Below are positions 1 to 5,244 of a DNA stretch of 5,665 nucleotides, piece by piece. The DNA is from Alphaproteobacteria bacterium (GTDB taxonomy: Bacteria > Pseudomonadota > Alphaproteobacteria > Micropepsales > Micropepsaceae): contig JAEKMB010000198.1 of NCBI GenBank assembly GCA_019508105.1, positions 1 through 5,665 on the forward strand, written 5' to 3'. Below the pieces are notes generated by a model. That model saw only the letters and a list, made by a program, of their open reading frames with translations. It made no database searches and was not told the origin of the DNA. How positions within the stretch are numbered: position 1 is the first letter of the stretch; each line of letters opens with the position of its first letter. The position numbers and the translations under genes were made by a program.

Positions 1-15
1 CAAAGAGAAGTCACA

Positions 16-267
16 GTGACCGAGCAACTACGCCATTATGATCCGGAAGCTCACGAGCCCGGATGCCTCGATAATGAATCGTCCGAAGAGTGCGCCGATC
101 CGTCAAGCACGCATGTGGATGTTTTCTGCAAGTGTCACCATTACACCGAGCCGAAGATTCTCTCTAACGGTACAGACATTGCCTGGCCGGCAGGGTGGAC
201 CGAGGCTCAAGCCGATCAGTGGCGCAGGGAACACGCGTTAGAGCGACCGAAAAGCGAAGCCGCGTAA
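16..267 (+). CDS. Small Cys/His-containing hypothetical protein (83 aa)
   Basis: I do not recognise a named family and assign no function. The chosen start is GTG at 16, preceded by a purine-rich AGAGAAG at 4-10 that could serve as a ribosome binding site. The frame stays open to the left edge, so a start outside the window is possible. No ATG occurs in frame. The acidic N-terminal third (residues 1-35) looks poorly structured and holds Cys17 and Cys26. The core has a C-x-C-H-H cluster (Cys38, Cys40, His41, His42), then NGTDIAWPAGW (51-61) and a predicted amphipathic helix rich in Gln, Trp and Arg (62-73). This mix of a compact CxCH cluster with a Trp-rich segment suggests a conserved mini-domain, perhaps metal binding (inference). 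The tail overlaps the convergent gene ending at 238 by 30 bases. No signal peptide or membrane segment is visible. Confidence 0.6.
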   Translation: MTEQLRHYDPEAHEPGCLDNESSEECADPSSTHVDVFCKCHHYTEPKILSNGTDIAWPAGWTEAQADQWRREHALERPKSEAA

Positions 268-546
268 CGGCTCTGGTCCAAGCAGGCTATAAGGCGAGGG
301 CTGGGCCCCGACCTGATTGTGCCGCTTTACATCCATGACGGTATCAGGCTGCTCGATGTCGATCAGTATCAAGTAAACACTGTGCCAAAACTCCCATCCG
401 CAGGGGTCTTTTCGCGCTGCTAACCGGAAGGACATTTCGCGAGCTTGTGAGGCAGCATCTCGGCCATGTGAGGCAATCATTCCGTTTACGGTGGCCCCTA
501 AATCGGGCGTGAAGTTCAGGCTCCCCTGACGCATCAAACTACTCAT
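238..546 (-). CDS. Small helical hypothetical protein (102 aa)
   Basis: The function is unknown. The ATG at 546 is preceded by GGAG at 10 bases' distance, which supports the start. The central part (about residues 18-66) has a run of the form ATV-x6-HGRDAASQA, then RLAARKDP, then W-EFWHSVYLILIDIEQ. This matches a style I know from small alphaproteobacterial orphan proteins: a His-Gly followed by Ala-rich helices, a D-x-x-G turn, and a Trp before a final amphipathic helix. That family resemblance is from memory, not a search. The last 35 residues are Pro/Gly/Ser-rich and less conserved in appearance, and the final codons overlap the convergent + strand gene ending at 267. The gene is the last of three small - strand genes, separated from the next by 164 bases, so it may have its own promoter. 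Confidence 0.65.
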   Translation of the reverse strand: MSSLMRQGSLNFTPDLGATVNGMIASHGRDAASQAREMSFRLAARKDPCGWEFWHSVYLILIDIEQPDTVMDVKRHNQVGAQPSPYSLLGPEPLRGFAFRSL

Positions 547-657
547 GTGAATTTATCTCCGTTAAAATCACCGAAGTTGTCGCAAGATGTATGCCAGCTT
601 GAAATGTATTGAACAGAAAGTGCTTTGCGCGACGGCTGAAGCGAAATGTCAACGCCG

Positions 658-693
658 CTTACAGCCCCTTTAAGCTGTCCGATCAGCTGTAAG
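658..693. repeat. 8-bp inverted repeat CTTACAGC-N20-GCTGTAAG
   Basis: The left arm is 658-665 and the right arm 686-693; they are exact reverse complements over 8 bp. A second nested inverted repeat, AGCTG (673-677) with CAGCT (684-688), shares bases with the right arm, and GCTGT (674-678) can also pair with ACAGC (661-665). The stem can therefore fold in more than one way. The element lies just downstream of the stop of the 711-872 gene and upstream of the 238-546 gene. Read on the - strand, it is followed five bases later by TTGACA (652 to 647). No T-run follows, so an intrinsic terminator is unlikely. An operator or RNA switch element is possible but is inference only. Confidence 0.4.
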
Positions 694-710
694 AACCATT
701 TACAGGGCTC

Positions 711-872
711 CTACCTGTTACCCTTGAGCTCTGGCCGCGCGGCAAGTAGGTGATACCCCGCCGCAATCCGGAGCCAGGATGCCTTAGTTGCGTCGTCCTT
801 AGACTGCTCGGCTTGATCCTCAGCTTCCTTTGCCTTTGCCAAGTATTCGGCTTTGCGATCTGCGGAGGACAT
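711..872 (-). CDS. Very small charged helical hypothetical protein (53 aa)
   Basis: ATG at 872, TAG at 713-711. The product is 53 residues and starts MSSADRKAEYLAKAKEAEDQ. It is nearly all predicted helix: an Ala/Lys/Glu-rich stretch (residues 5-30), then ASWLRIAAGYHLLAARPELK (31-50). The order, a charged helix followed by a W-L-x-I-A-x-G-Y-x-x-L-A helix, is one I associate with very short orphan proteins found many times per genome in Rhizobiales and Sphingomonadales (from memory). The function is unknown. There is no signal peptide or membrane segment. The region just upstream lacks a clear Shine-Dalgarno sequence, and an in-frame TAA lies nine bases before the ATG, which fixes this as the only ATG start. 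It sits in the same direction between two other small genes, 83 bases from the upstream one. The wording of the protein, more than the gene signals, argues that it is real. Confidence 0.65.
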   Translation of the reverse strand: MSSADRKAEYLAKAKEAEDQAEQSKDDATKASWLRIAAGYHLLAARPELKGNR

Positions 873-955
873 ACGGTGGGCTTATCGGTGCTGCCTATTC
901 CAAATGAGTAAATTCAGACTTGGTTGCCGGTGACGGTTTCGATTTACCACAGTCA

Positions 956-1144
956 TCAAAGGCCCCGGACGACCCGTTCGCGACCTGCTGTGGTGATGCG
1001 GGCGTTTCCTAAGAGAGTGTAGACGTATCCCAACGTCAAAAGCCTCGTGCAGTGATTGGCGGGAATGGAATCGTGGCCGATGCCACGTGCGACCTCTTCG
1101 AGAGAGGCAAATTCAGATTCCGTAAGTGCCGCGCTATCTGTCAT
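956..1144 (-). CDS. Small winged-helix-like hypothetical protein (62 aa)
   Basis: I chose the ATG at 1144, giving a 62-residue product; GTG codons at 1183 and 1159 would add 13 or 5 residues of less conserved-looking sequence. The protein reads as a compact three-helix plus beta-hairpin unit: LTESEFASLEEVARG (residues 7-21), then IPANHCTRLLTLGYV (27-41), then a hairpin-like LLGNARITTAGRERV (44-58). The pattern in which a helix ending in RLLTLGYV is followed by a short strand and T-x-A-G-R-x-R is that of the wing region of MarR-like helix-turn-helix proteins and of many short alphaproteobacterial orphan proteins. A DNA-binding role is inference: the chain is shorter than a full winged-helix regulator. 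No clear Shine-Dalgarno is present. It is the first of three small - strand genes. Confidence 0.65.
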   Translation of the reverse strand: MTDSAALTESEFASLEEVARGIGHDSIPANHCTRLLTLGYVYTLLGNARITTAGRERVVRGL

Positions 1145-1284
1145 ACGAGAACAACGCACCCCTTGGCGAAATAACGCAAGCACTTAAGCACCCGCCGCCG
1201 AGAATGTCCGCGAGCCATTGGGCTGGGCTATGTCGGGCAAAGATCAAAACTTCGGGCAATGCCAAACGGCACGCAGCGTGCAAG

Positions 1285-1314
1285 GAATGTCCGCTTTTGG
1301 CGCAACGCGGACAT
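1285..1314. repeat. Hairpin repeat element, copy A (ATGTCCGC / GCGGACAT)
   Basis: ATGTCCGC (1287-1294) and GCGGACAT (1307-1314) form an exact 8-bp inverted repeat around a 12-base loop, inside which TTG (1297-1299) and CAA (1303-1305) can add three pairs. The element starts with GAATGTCCGCTTTTGG, which recurs with one change 46 bases further on. It lies in the 3' gap between the convergence-free ends of hyuB and the small gene at 956-1144. I associate short intergenic hairpins with this AATGTCCGC core with sphingomonad genomes, but that is memory rather than a search. There is no T-run, so it is not an intrinsic terminator. Confidence 0.6.
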
Positions 1315-1330
1315 GGGGCGGATCAGGGGT

Positions 1331-1361
1331 GAATGACCGCTTTTGGGGAAAGTGGACATTC
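1331..1361. repeat. Hairpin repeat element, copy B (diverged)
   Basis: GAATGACCGCTTTT (1331-1344) pairs with GAAAGTGGACATTC (1348-1361) around a GGG loop. The 14-position stem has one A-A mismatch and two G-T pairs, so in RNA it would be a near-continuous hairpin. It aligns with the element at 1285-1314 through GAATG(T/A)CCGCTTTTGG and GGACAT, and has a different but more fully paired arrangement. A third left arm, GAATGTCCGC, stands alone at 1202-1211 with no matching right arm. Retained pairing despite base changes is suggestive of a mobile or selected hairpin family, though two copies cannot prove this. Confidence 0.55.
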
Positions 1362-1426
1362 GGCGCGGTTTTCCAAGGACACGGGACGGTTCGAGGCGAA
1401 GCTAGGGAAAATCGCCAGGCCGCCGG

Positions 1427-3160
1427 TCATTCGGCCGCCCGGCGTGCCGCGCGCAACCGTGCTGTCTGTACTTCGTCCAGCACGCCATCGGCGCCGATCG
1501 CGACGCCGTAATCTGTTGCGGCACTCTGGACCGAGATCTTCTCGTCGATCACGTCCTGGCGGACCAACTCGGGCGTCCGCTCAAATGCATTTCCCCAACC
1601 GCCGCCGCCCGCCAGCTCCGCGCGATAGGTTTCGCCGCGTTTGAAAGTGCGCATGAACTTGCCCGGCAATGCGCTGCGCCTGCCGCCAACTTCCTTGAGA
1701 AAATTTCTAGCGTTGGCGCCCGGCGCGCCGCCATTCAGCCCATATGGACGAAATTTCTGCCGGTCGCTGCGAACCTGTAGCACGGCTTCGTCCACTCCCA
1801 CCAGTCGGTATTCGCGCACCATGGCTAGGCCGCCGCGAAATTTTCCGGGGCCGCACGAATCCTGGCGAAAGCCATATTCCTCTATTTGTATGGGCTGTTC
1901 GCGTTCGACGATTTCGACTGGGGTGTTGGAATAATTCACCGCCAGCGAAGATAGCGCGTCTATGGCGTCCTTGTCGGGACGTCCGCCCCATGTGCCGAAC
2001 AGGAATTCAAGAAGCACAAAGGGGCGCTGCTGTTCGCGATATCCAGCAATGGTGACGCCGAAATCGCCCTGCGCTCCGCAGGCAAAAACCTTGTCGGGCA
2101 GCATTTTTGCCAACGCACCCCAGATCGCCTCCGTGACACGCATGGATGTCAGGCCCCGCGCCGCGACGGGTGCCGGGGAAATTGGGTTGACGATGGAGCC
2201 AGGTTCCGCGATCACGCGGATCGGGCGCATGAAGCCCGACGTGGTGGGCACATGCAGATCTATGACAGTGCGCAGGCAGGCGTAAACGCAGGATTTCGTC
2301 ATGGCGATTGGCAGGTTGATTGAGCCTTTCACCTGTTTGGATGTGCCGGTGAAGTCGAGTGTGATGTCGGTGCCCTTCTTTACCACGCGAGCGAACAACC
2401 GGATTGGATCCTCGCTGAAGCCGTCGTCATCCAGAAAATCTTCGAATTCCCATTCCCCATCCGGAAAGGCGGCGAATTCGGCGCGCGTCAGCGCTTCCGA
2501 ATAGTTCAGTAGGTTGGCCATGTCGGCGGCGAGAATGTCGCCGCCGTGCTTTTTCGCCAGGGCGATCAAGCCTCGCTCGCCGCGGGTGCAGGCGGCAATG
2601 GTGGCCTGCACGTCGCCCATCACTGTGTCTGGGACCCGCACGTTCAGTTGCAGGATGTCGAAAAAGGCCTCGACGGGGCGGCCCTGATCGATAATGCGCA
2701 AAGGTGGAATGCGCAGGCCTTCCTGAAAGATTTCGGTATTGTCGCAGGCATTGCCGCCGGCGACGCGCCCGCCGATATCGGTTTGGTGACCAATCGCCGC
2801 CGCGAAGGCGAGCAGTTTGCCGTCATGAAAGACCGGCTTGAAGACGAAGATGTCGGGTAAATGGAGCCCGCTTCCGGTATAGGGGTCATTTATTGCATAG
2901 ACATCGCCCGGGTTCATTTGCCCGCCGAATTTCTCCAGAACCGTCGCCAATGTTGGGGGGAAGGATCCCATGTGGACTGGCAGGCACAGGCCCTGGGCAA
3001 TCAGATTTCCTTGCGGGTCCAGAAGGCCGGTGGAAAAATCCATCGCCTCCTTGATAACGGAAGAGCGCGCGGTGCGGATGACGGTCGCCGCCATTTCGTC
3101 GGCCACAGCGGCGAAGGCATTCTTCATCAGTTCAAGACGGATGGGATCGGGCCTGGGCAT
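1427..3160 (-). CDS. hyuB: Hydantoinase B / 5-oxoprolinase B-type subunit (577 aa)
   Basis: This is a full-length member of the HyuB family (Pfam Hydantoinase_B), the partner of HyuA in ATP-dependent hydantoinases, 5-oxoprolinases and related carboxylases. It is expected in the cytoplasm. Visible family motifs in order: DPIRLELMKNAF near the N-terminus, SSVIKEAMDFSTGLLD (33-48), QGLCLPVHMGS (56-66), NDPYTGSGLHLPD (91-103), IGHQTDIGG (123-131), then GNACDNTEIFQEGLRIPP (136-153). Near the C-terminus are a DSCGPGKFRGGLAMVREY stretch and the glycine turn GGGGWGNAFER (about 518-528), followed by the usual tail with DYGV and a final Arg/Ala helix. The length is typical (500-600). The start is ATG at 3160, three bases after the hyuA TAG, with GGGGA ten bases upstream, so the two genes should be cotranscribed and probably translationally linked. 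No frameshift or internal stop is seen. The substrate cannot be decided: hydantoin, 5-oxoproline or another cyclic amide or ketone are all possible for the family. Confidence 0.93.
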   Translation of the reverse strand: MPRPDPIRLELMKNAFAAVADEMAATVIRTARSSVIKEAMDFSTGLLDPQGNLIAQGLCLPVHMGSFPPTLATVLEKFGGQMNPGDVYAINDPYTGSGLHLPDIFVFKPVFHDGKLLAFAAAIGHQTDIGGRVAGGNACDNTEIFQEGLRIPPLRIIDQGRPVEAFFDILQLNVRVPDTVMGDVQATIAACTRGERGLIALAKKHGGDILAADMANLLNYSEALTRAEFAAFPDGEWEFEDFLDDDGFSEDPIRLFARVVKKGTDITLDFTGTSKQVKGSINLPIAMTKSCVYACLRTVIDLHVPTTSGFMRPIRVIAEPGSIVNPISPAPVAARGLTSMRVTEAIWGALAKMLPDKVFACGAQGDFGVTIAGYREQQRPFVLLEFLFGTWGGRPDKDAIDALSSLAVNYSNTPVEIVEREQPIQIEEYGFRQDSCGPGKFRGGLAMVREYRLVGVDEAVLQVRSDRQKFRPYGLNGGAPGANARNFLKEVGGRRSALPGKFMRTFKRGETYRAELAGGGGWGNAFERTPELVRQDVIDEKISVQSAATDYGVAIGADGVLDEVQTARLRAARRAAE

Positions 3161-3163
3161 GGT

Positions 3164-4879
3164 CTATGCGTCCCCGTTCAGGCGAATACGGACCGTTCCG
3201 GATGACGAAAATACGCTGGCGCCGGGCGGCACGATAATGGTGGTGTCGTATTCCTCAATAATCATCGGGCCAATTTGCGGGGTTGCCGTCACATCGCTGC
3301 GCCGGGCCACTGGCGTGGTAACCCATCCCTTGTCCGGCCCGAAATAGACAGGCCGCGCTTTGGATGGCGCCAGGCCTTTGCGGCTGCGCAAGGCTGACGG
3401 CGCGGGCAAATGGTCTTGTCGGCCTAGACTGCGTGCGCGTAGGCGCAGATTCACGATCTGAACTCGTTCCCCTCGGCTGCAATAGCCGTAGCTGCGTTCA
3501 TGTTCTTGATGAAACCGCTCCGAAGCATCGGCCAGGATTGAAGGCGTCGCCGCGGTCTGCGCAATGGGAATGCCGATTTCAGAACTCTGTCCGGCATAGC
3601 GCATGTCCAGCGCAAGGTGCAGTTCGCTGTTGCTGACCAGAACGCCTTCGCCGGCCATCATTTCGGAGGCCTCGTGCAGCAGTTCTTCGGCACGGCGATT
3701 GAGCGCCGCACAATCCACTTTGTCGACGTCGTGCCAGAAGACCTTGATCAGCCGGTGCTGGATGCGCGCGAACAAAAGGCCTAGCGCGCTGATCACGCCG
3801 GAGGCCGGTGGAATTATAATGTCGGAAATTCCGGCCTGAGCCGCCAAGGTCGCGCCATGCACTGCGCCATTGCCGCCAAAGGCCACCATGGCGAAATCCG
3901 CAGGGGAGCGGCCGATTTCGCTCGATACCGTCTGGATCGCGCGGGTCATGGCGGCGTTGGCAACGGTGTGAATGCCGTAGGCCGCTGCATGCACCGAAAG
4001 TCCCAGAATGCGGCCGATGTGGGATTCAATGGCTTCCCGCGCGGCCGCGATGTCGATGGGCATGTCGCCATCGAGTAAATGCAAGGGGTTGAGAAAACCC
4101 AGCACGACATTGGCATCGGTCACCGTTGGGTGCAGCCCGCCCCGGCCATAGCAGGCAGGACCGGGATCGGCGCCCGCGCTCTCCGGCCCCACGCGCAGCG
4201 CCCCGCCTTTGTCTATCCAGCCGATGCTGCCGCCGCCGGCGCCGATTTCGGCCAGGTCGATGGTGGGCGACCGCACCAGGTAACCGCCGCCGCCCAATAG
4301 CCGCTGCCCGGCATTGATCCCCGCGCCGACCTCCATTTCGTCGGTGAGGCGCGGCTCGCCGTCCTCGATAAGGCAGGCTTTTGCGGTGGTACCGCCCATG
4401 TCGAAGGCGATGATGTTCTTTTCCCCAATGATCTCGCCCAGAGCCGCTGCCGCGATCGCACCCGCCGCCGGACCGGATTCGATGCAATAGGCCGGGAAGG
4501 CGCGCGCCGTATCCGCTTTCATGATGCCGCCCGAAGATTGCATCACCATCAGGGGTGCGCTGATGCCCATTCCCTTGGTCCCATTTTCTACCGACGCGAG
4601 ATAATGATCCACTACCGGTTTCACAAACGCGTTCACCACCGTAGTGCTGGTACGCTCATATTCGCGGATTTCCGGCATAACCTGATGCGACGCGGAAATG
4701 GAAAGGCCCGGCGCGTGCTGGCGGATCAACTCCGCCACGGCACGCTCATGTGCAGGATTGATGTAGGAGTGCAGCAAACAGATTGCTACGGAATCCACTT
4801 CCTGAAGCTGCATCTTCTTGATGGCGCCGATCACGCTGGCGGGGTTCAGGGCAAGCACGACCTCACCATCCGCGTTCAT
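3164..4879 (-). CDS. hyuA: Hydantoinase A / 5-oxoprolinase A-type subunit, main body (571 aa; N-terminus in another frame)
   Basis: This carries most of HyuA, the ATP-dependent subunit of the hydantoinase/oxoprolinase family. From the ATG at 4879 it begins with the end of the N-terminal domain (CLLHSYINPAHER 35-46, MPEIREYERTSTTVVNA 68-84), then the Hydantoinase_A domain: ESGPAAG (134-140), the nucleotide-binding FDMGGTTAK (159-167), DLAEIGAGGGSIGWID (208-223), VGPESAGADPGPACYGRGG (230-248), TVTDANVVLG (252-261) and FGGNGAVH (334-341). A C-terminal domain follows and ends in a GPMIIEEYDTTIIVPPG segment typical of the family. What is missing is the first ~130 residues: about 90 are encoded just upstream in another frame (4876-5154) and about 40 are absent. 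As an isolated product it lacks the first phosphate-binding motif and probably is not an active ATPase. The ATG overlaps the upstream stop as ATGA, so reinitiation is conceivable. The stop is TAG at 3166-3164, next to hyuB. A pseudogene annotation spanning 3164-5154 is an equal alternative. Confidence 0.85.
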   Translation of the reverse strand: MNADGEVVLALNPASVIGAIKKMQLQEVDSVAICLLHSYINPAHERAVAELIRQHAPGLSISASHQVMPEIREYERTSTTVVNAFVKPVVDHYLASVENGTKGMGISAPLMVMQSSGGIMKADTARAFPAYCIESGPAAGAIAAAALGEIIGEKNIIAFDMGGTTAKACLIEDGEPRLTDEMEVGAGINAGQRLLGGGGYLVRSPTIDLAEIGAGGGSIGWIDKGGALRVGPESAGADPGPACYGRGGLHPTVTDANVVLGFLNPLHLLDGDMPIDIAAAREAIESHIGRILGLSVHAAAYGIHTVANAAMTRAIQTVSSEIGRSPADFAMVAFGGNGAVHGATLAAQAGISDIIIPPASGVISALGLLFARIQHRLIKVFWHDVDKVDCAALNRRAEELLHEASEMMAGEGVLVSNSELHLALDMRYAGQSSEIGIPIAQTAATPSILADASERFHQEHERSYGYCSRGERVQIVNLRLRARSLGRQDHLPAPSALRSRKGLAPSKARPVYFGPDKGWVTTPVARRSDVTATPQIGPMIIEEYDTTIIVPPGASVFSSSGTVRIRLNGDA

Positions 4880-5154
4880 CCGCTCCTCGATCTCGTCAGC
4901 GCCACACGAGCGCCATGTCCAGTCAACAGGGCGTTCGTCGCCACCGTGAAGGCATGCGCCAGTGTGGTGACGGATTTGGGGTCCATCGTGCCATCCGCGA
5001 AAAAACGGCCCAATCCATCTGCAATCGCTCGGCTGTAGTCGTCTGGAGTCGAAAGGAGTTTCAGTGTCCGGGCCGTACCGTCAGAATTCGACACCACAAG
5101 ATCAGTAAATGTCCCGCCGACATCGATCGCTATGCGTTGCGTTTCAATTACCAT
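4876..5154 (-). CDS. hyuA: Hydantoinase A, N-terminal fragment (92 aa)
   Basis: From the ATG at 5154 the product reads as the opening of HyuA: IAIDVGGTFTDLVV (8-21) is the first phosphate-binding loop of this ATPase fold (Hydant_A_N), and TLAHAFTVATNALLTGHGARVAL (64-86) is the family's conserved ATNALL-x-x-x-GA segment. In intact relatives the chain then continues with TTEGFRDVLEIGRQ and a Pro/Arg-rich stretch before an ERxxxxGEV segment. Here it instead runs into six unrelated residues and TGA at 4878-4876. The downstream frame resumes with EIEER just before the ATG at 4879, where the family's ERxxxxGEV segment belongs. The fragment alone should not be functional. No strong Shine-Dalgarno precedes the ATG. 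The 90-base gap to the upstream dehydrogenase gene is short enough for cotranscription, although it shows no clear promoter. Confidence 0.8.
   Translation of the reverse strand: MVIETQRIAIDVGGTFTDLVVSNSDGTARTLKLLSTPDDYSRAIADGLGRFFADGTMDPKSVTTLAHAFTVATNALLTGHGARVALTRSRSG
4877..4888 (-). promoter_or_regulatory. ATGA stop/start overlap with GAGGAG at the hyuA break
   Basis: On the - strand GAGGAG (4888 to 4883) is followed by CGG and ATG (4879-4877). The TGA of the upstream frame shares this ATG as ATGA. GAGGAG is a good Shine-Dalgarno core, but its three-base spacing to the ATG is short. The arrangement could allow termination and reinitiation, yet GAG GAG CGG also encodes the E-E-R expected in the intact protein, so chance is a sufficient explanation. 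Confidence 0.35.
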
Positions 5155-5244
5155 GCTGCGAGCTCGATTCTTGACGGGTTGATACTAGCGAACATTAAAG
5201 CTGGGTGCGACAGGACGCATTTGCAGGCGATGACGCGGCGGCGG
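5155..5244. other. Short intergenic gap between dehydrogenase and hyuA
   Basis: This 90-base gap has no gene. I see no convincing -35/-10 pair, terminator hairpin with a T-run, or operator on the - strand. It ends without a good ribosome binding site before the hyuA ATG. Cotranscription from the dehydrogenase gene is the simplest reading, but this is inference. Confidence 0.4.

Noticed and set aside
956..1183. Longer GTG start at 1183 for the 62-residue gene
   Set aside because: The extra 13 residues do not resemble the start of such proteins, and the ATG at 1144 gives a compact product; neither start has a good ribosome site, so this remains a preference.
1395..1416. GGCGA / TCGCC stem just after hyuB as a terminator
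   Set aside because: Only five base pairs with a 12-base loop and no T-run on the - strand; not enough to call a terminator.
1126..1511. Two + strand open frames through the hairpin repeats
   Set aside because: They run through the inverted repeats and into the 3' end of hyuB antisense, with low-complexity translations and no supporting start signal.
1641..3347. Several 60-125-codon open frames on the + strand opposite hyuB and the end of hyuA
   Set aside because: All are shadows of genes with complete family motifs on the - strand; their translations are Arg/Pro/Ser-rich with no domain pattern.
4876..4910. Programmed -1 ribosomal frameshift joining the two hyuA frames
   Set aside because: A -1 shift would be the right direction, but there is no slippery heptamer, and a shift would not restore the ~40 conserved residues that are missing.
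4538..5038. 166-codon open frame on the + strand across the hyuA break
   Set aside because: It lies antisense to two well-supported HyuA segments; its translation shows no recognisable motif and is explained by the GC-biased codon use of the opposite strand.
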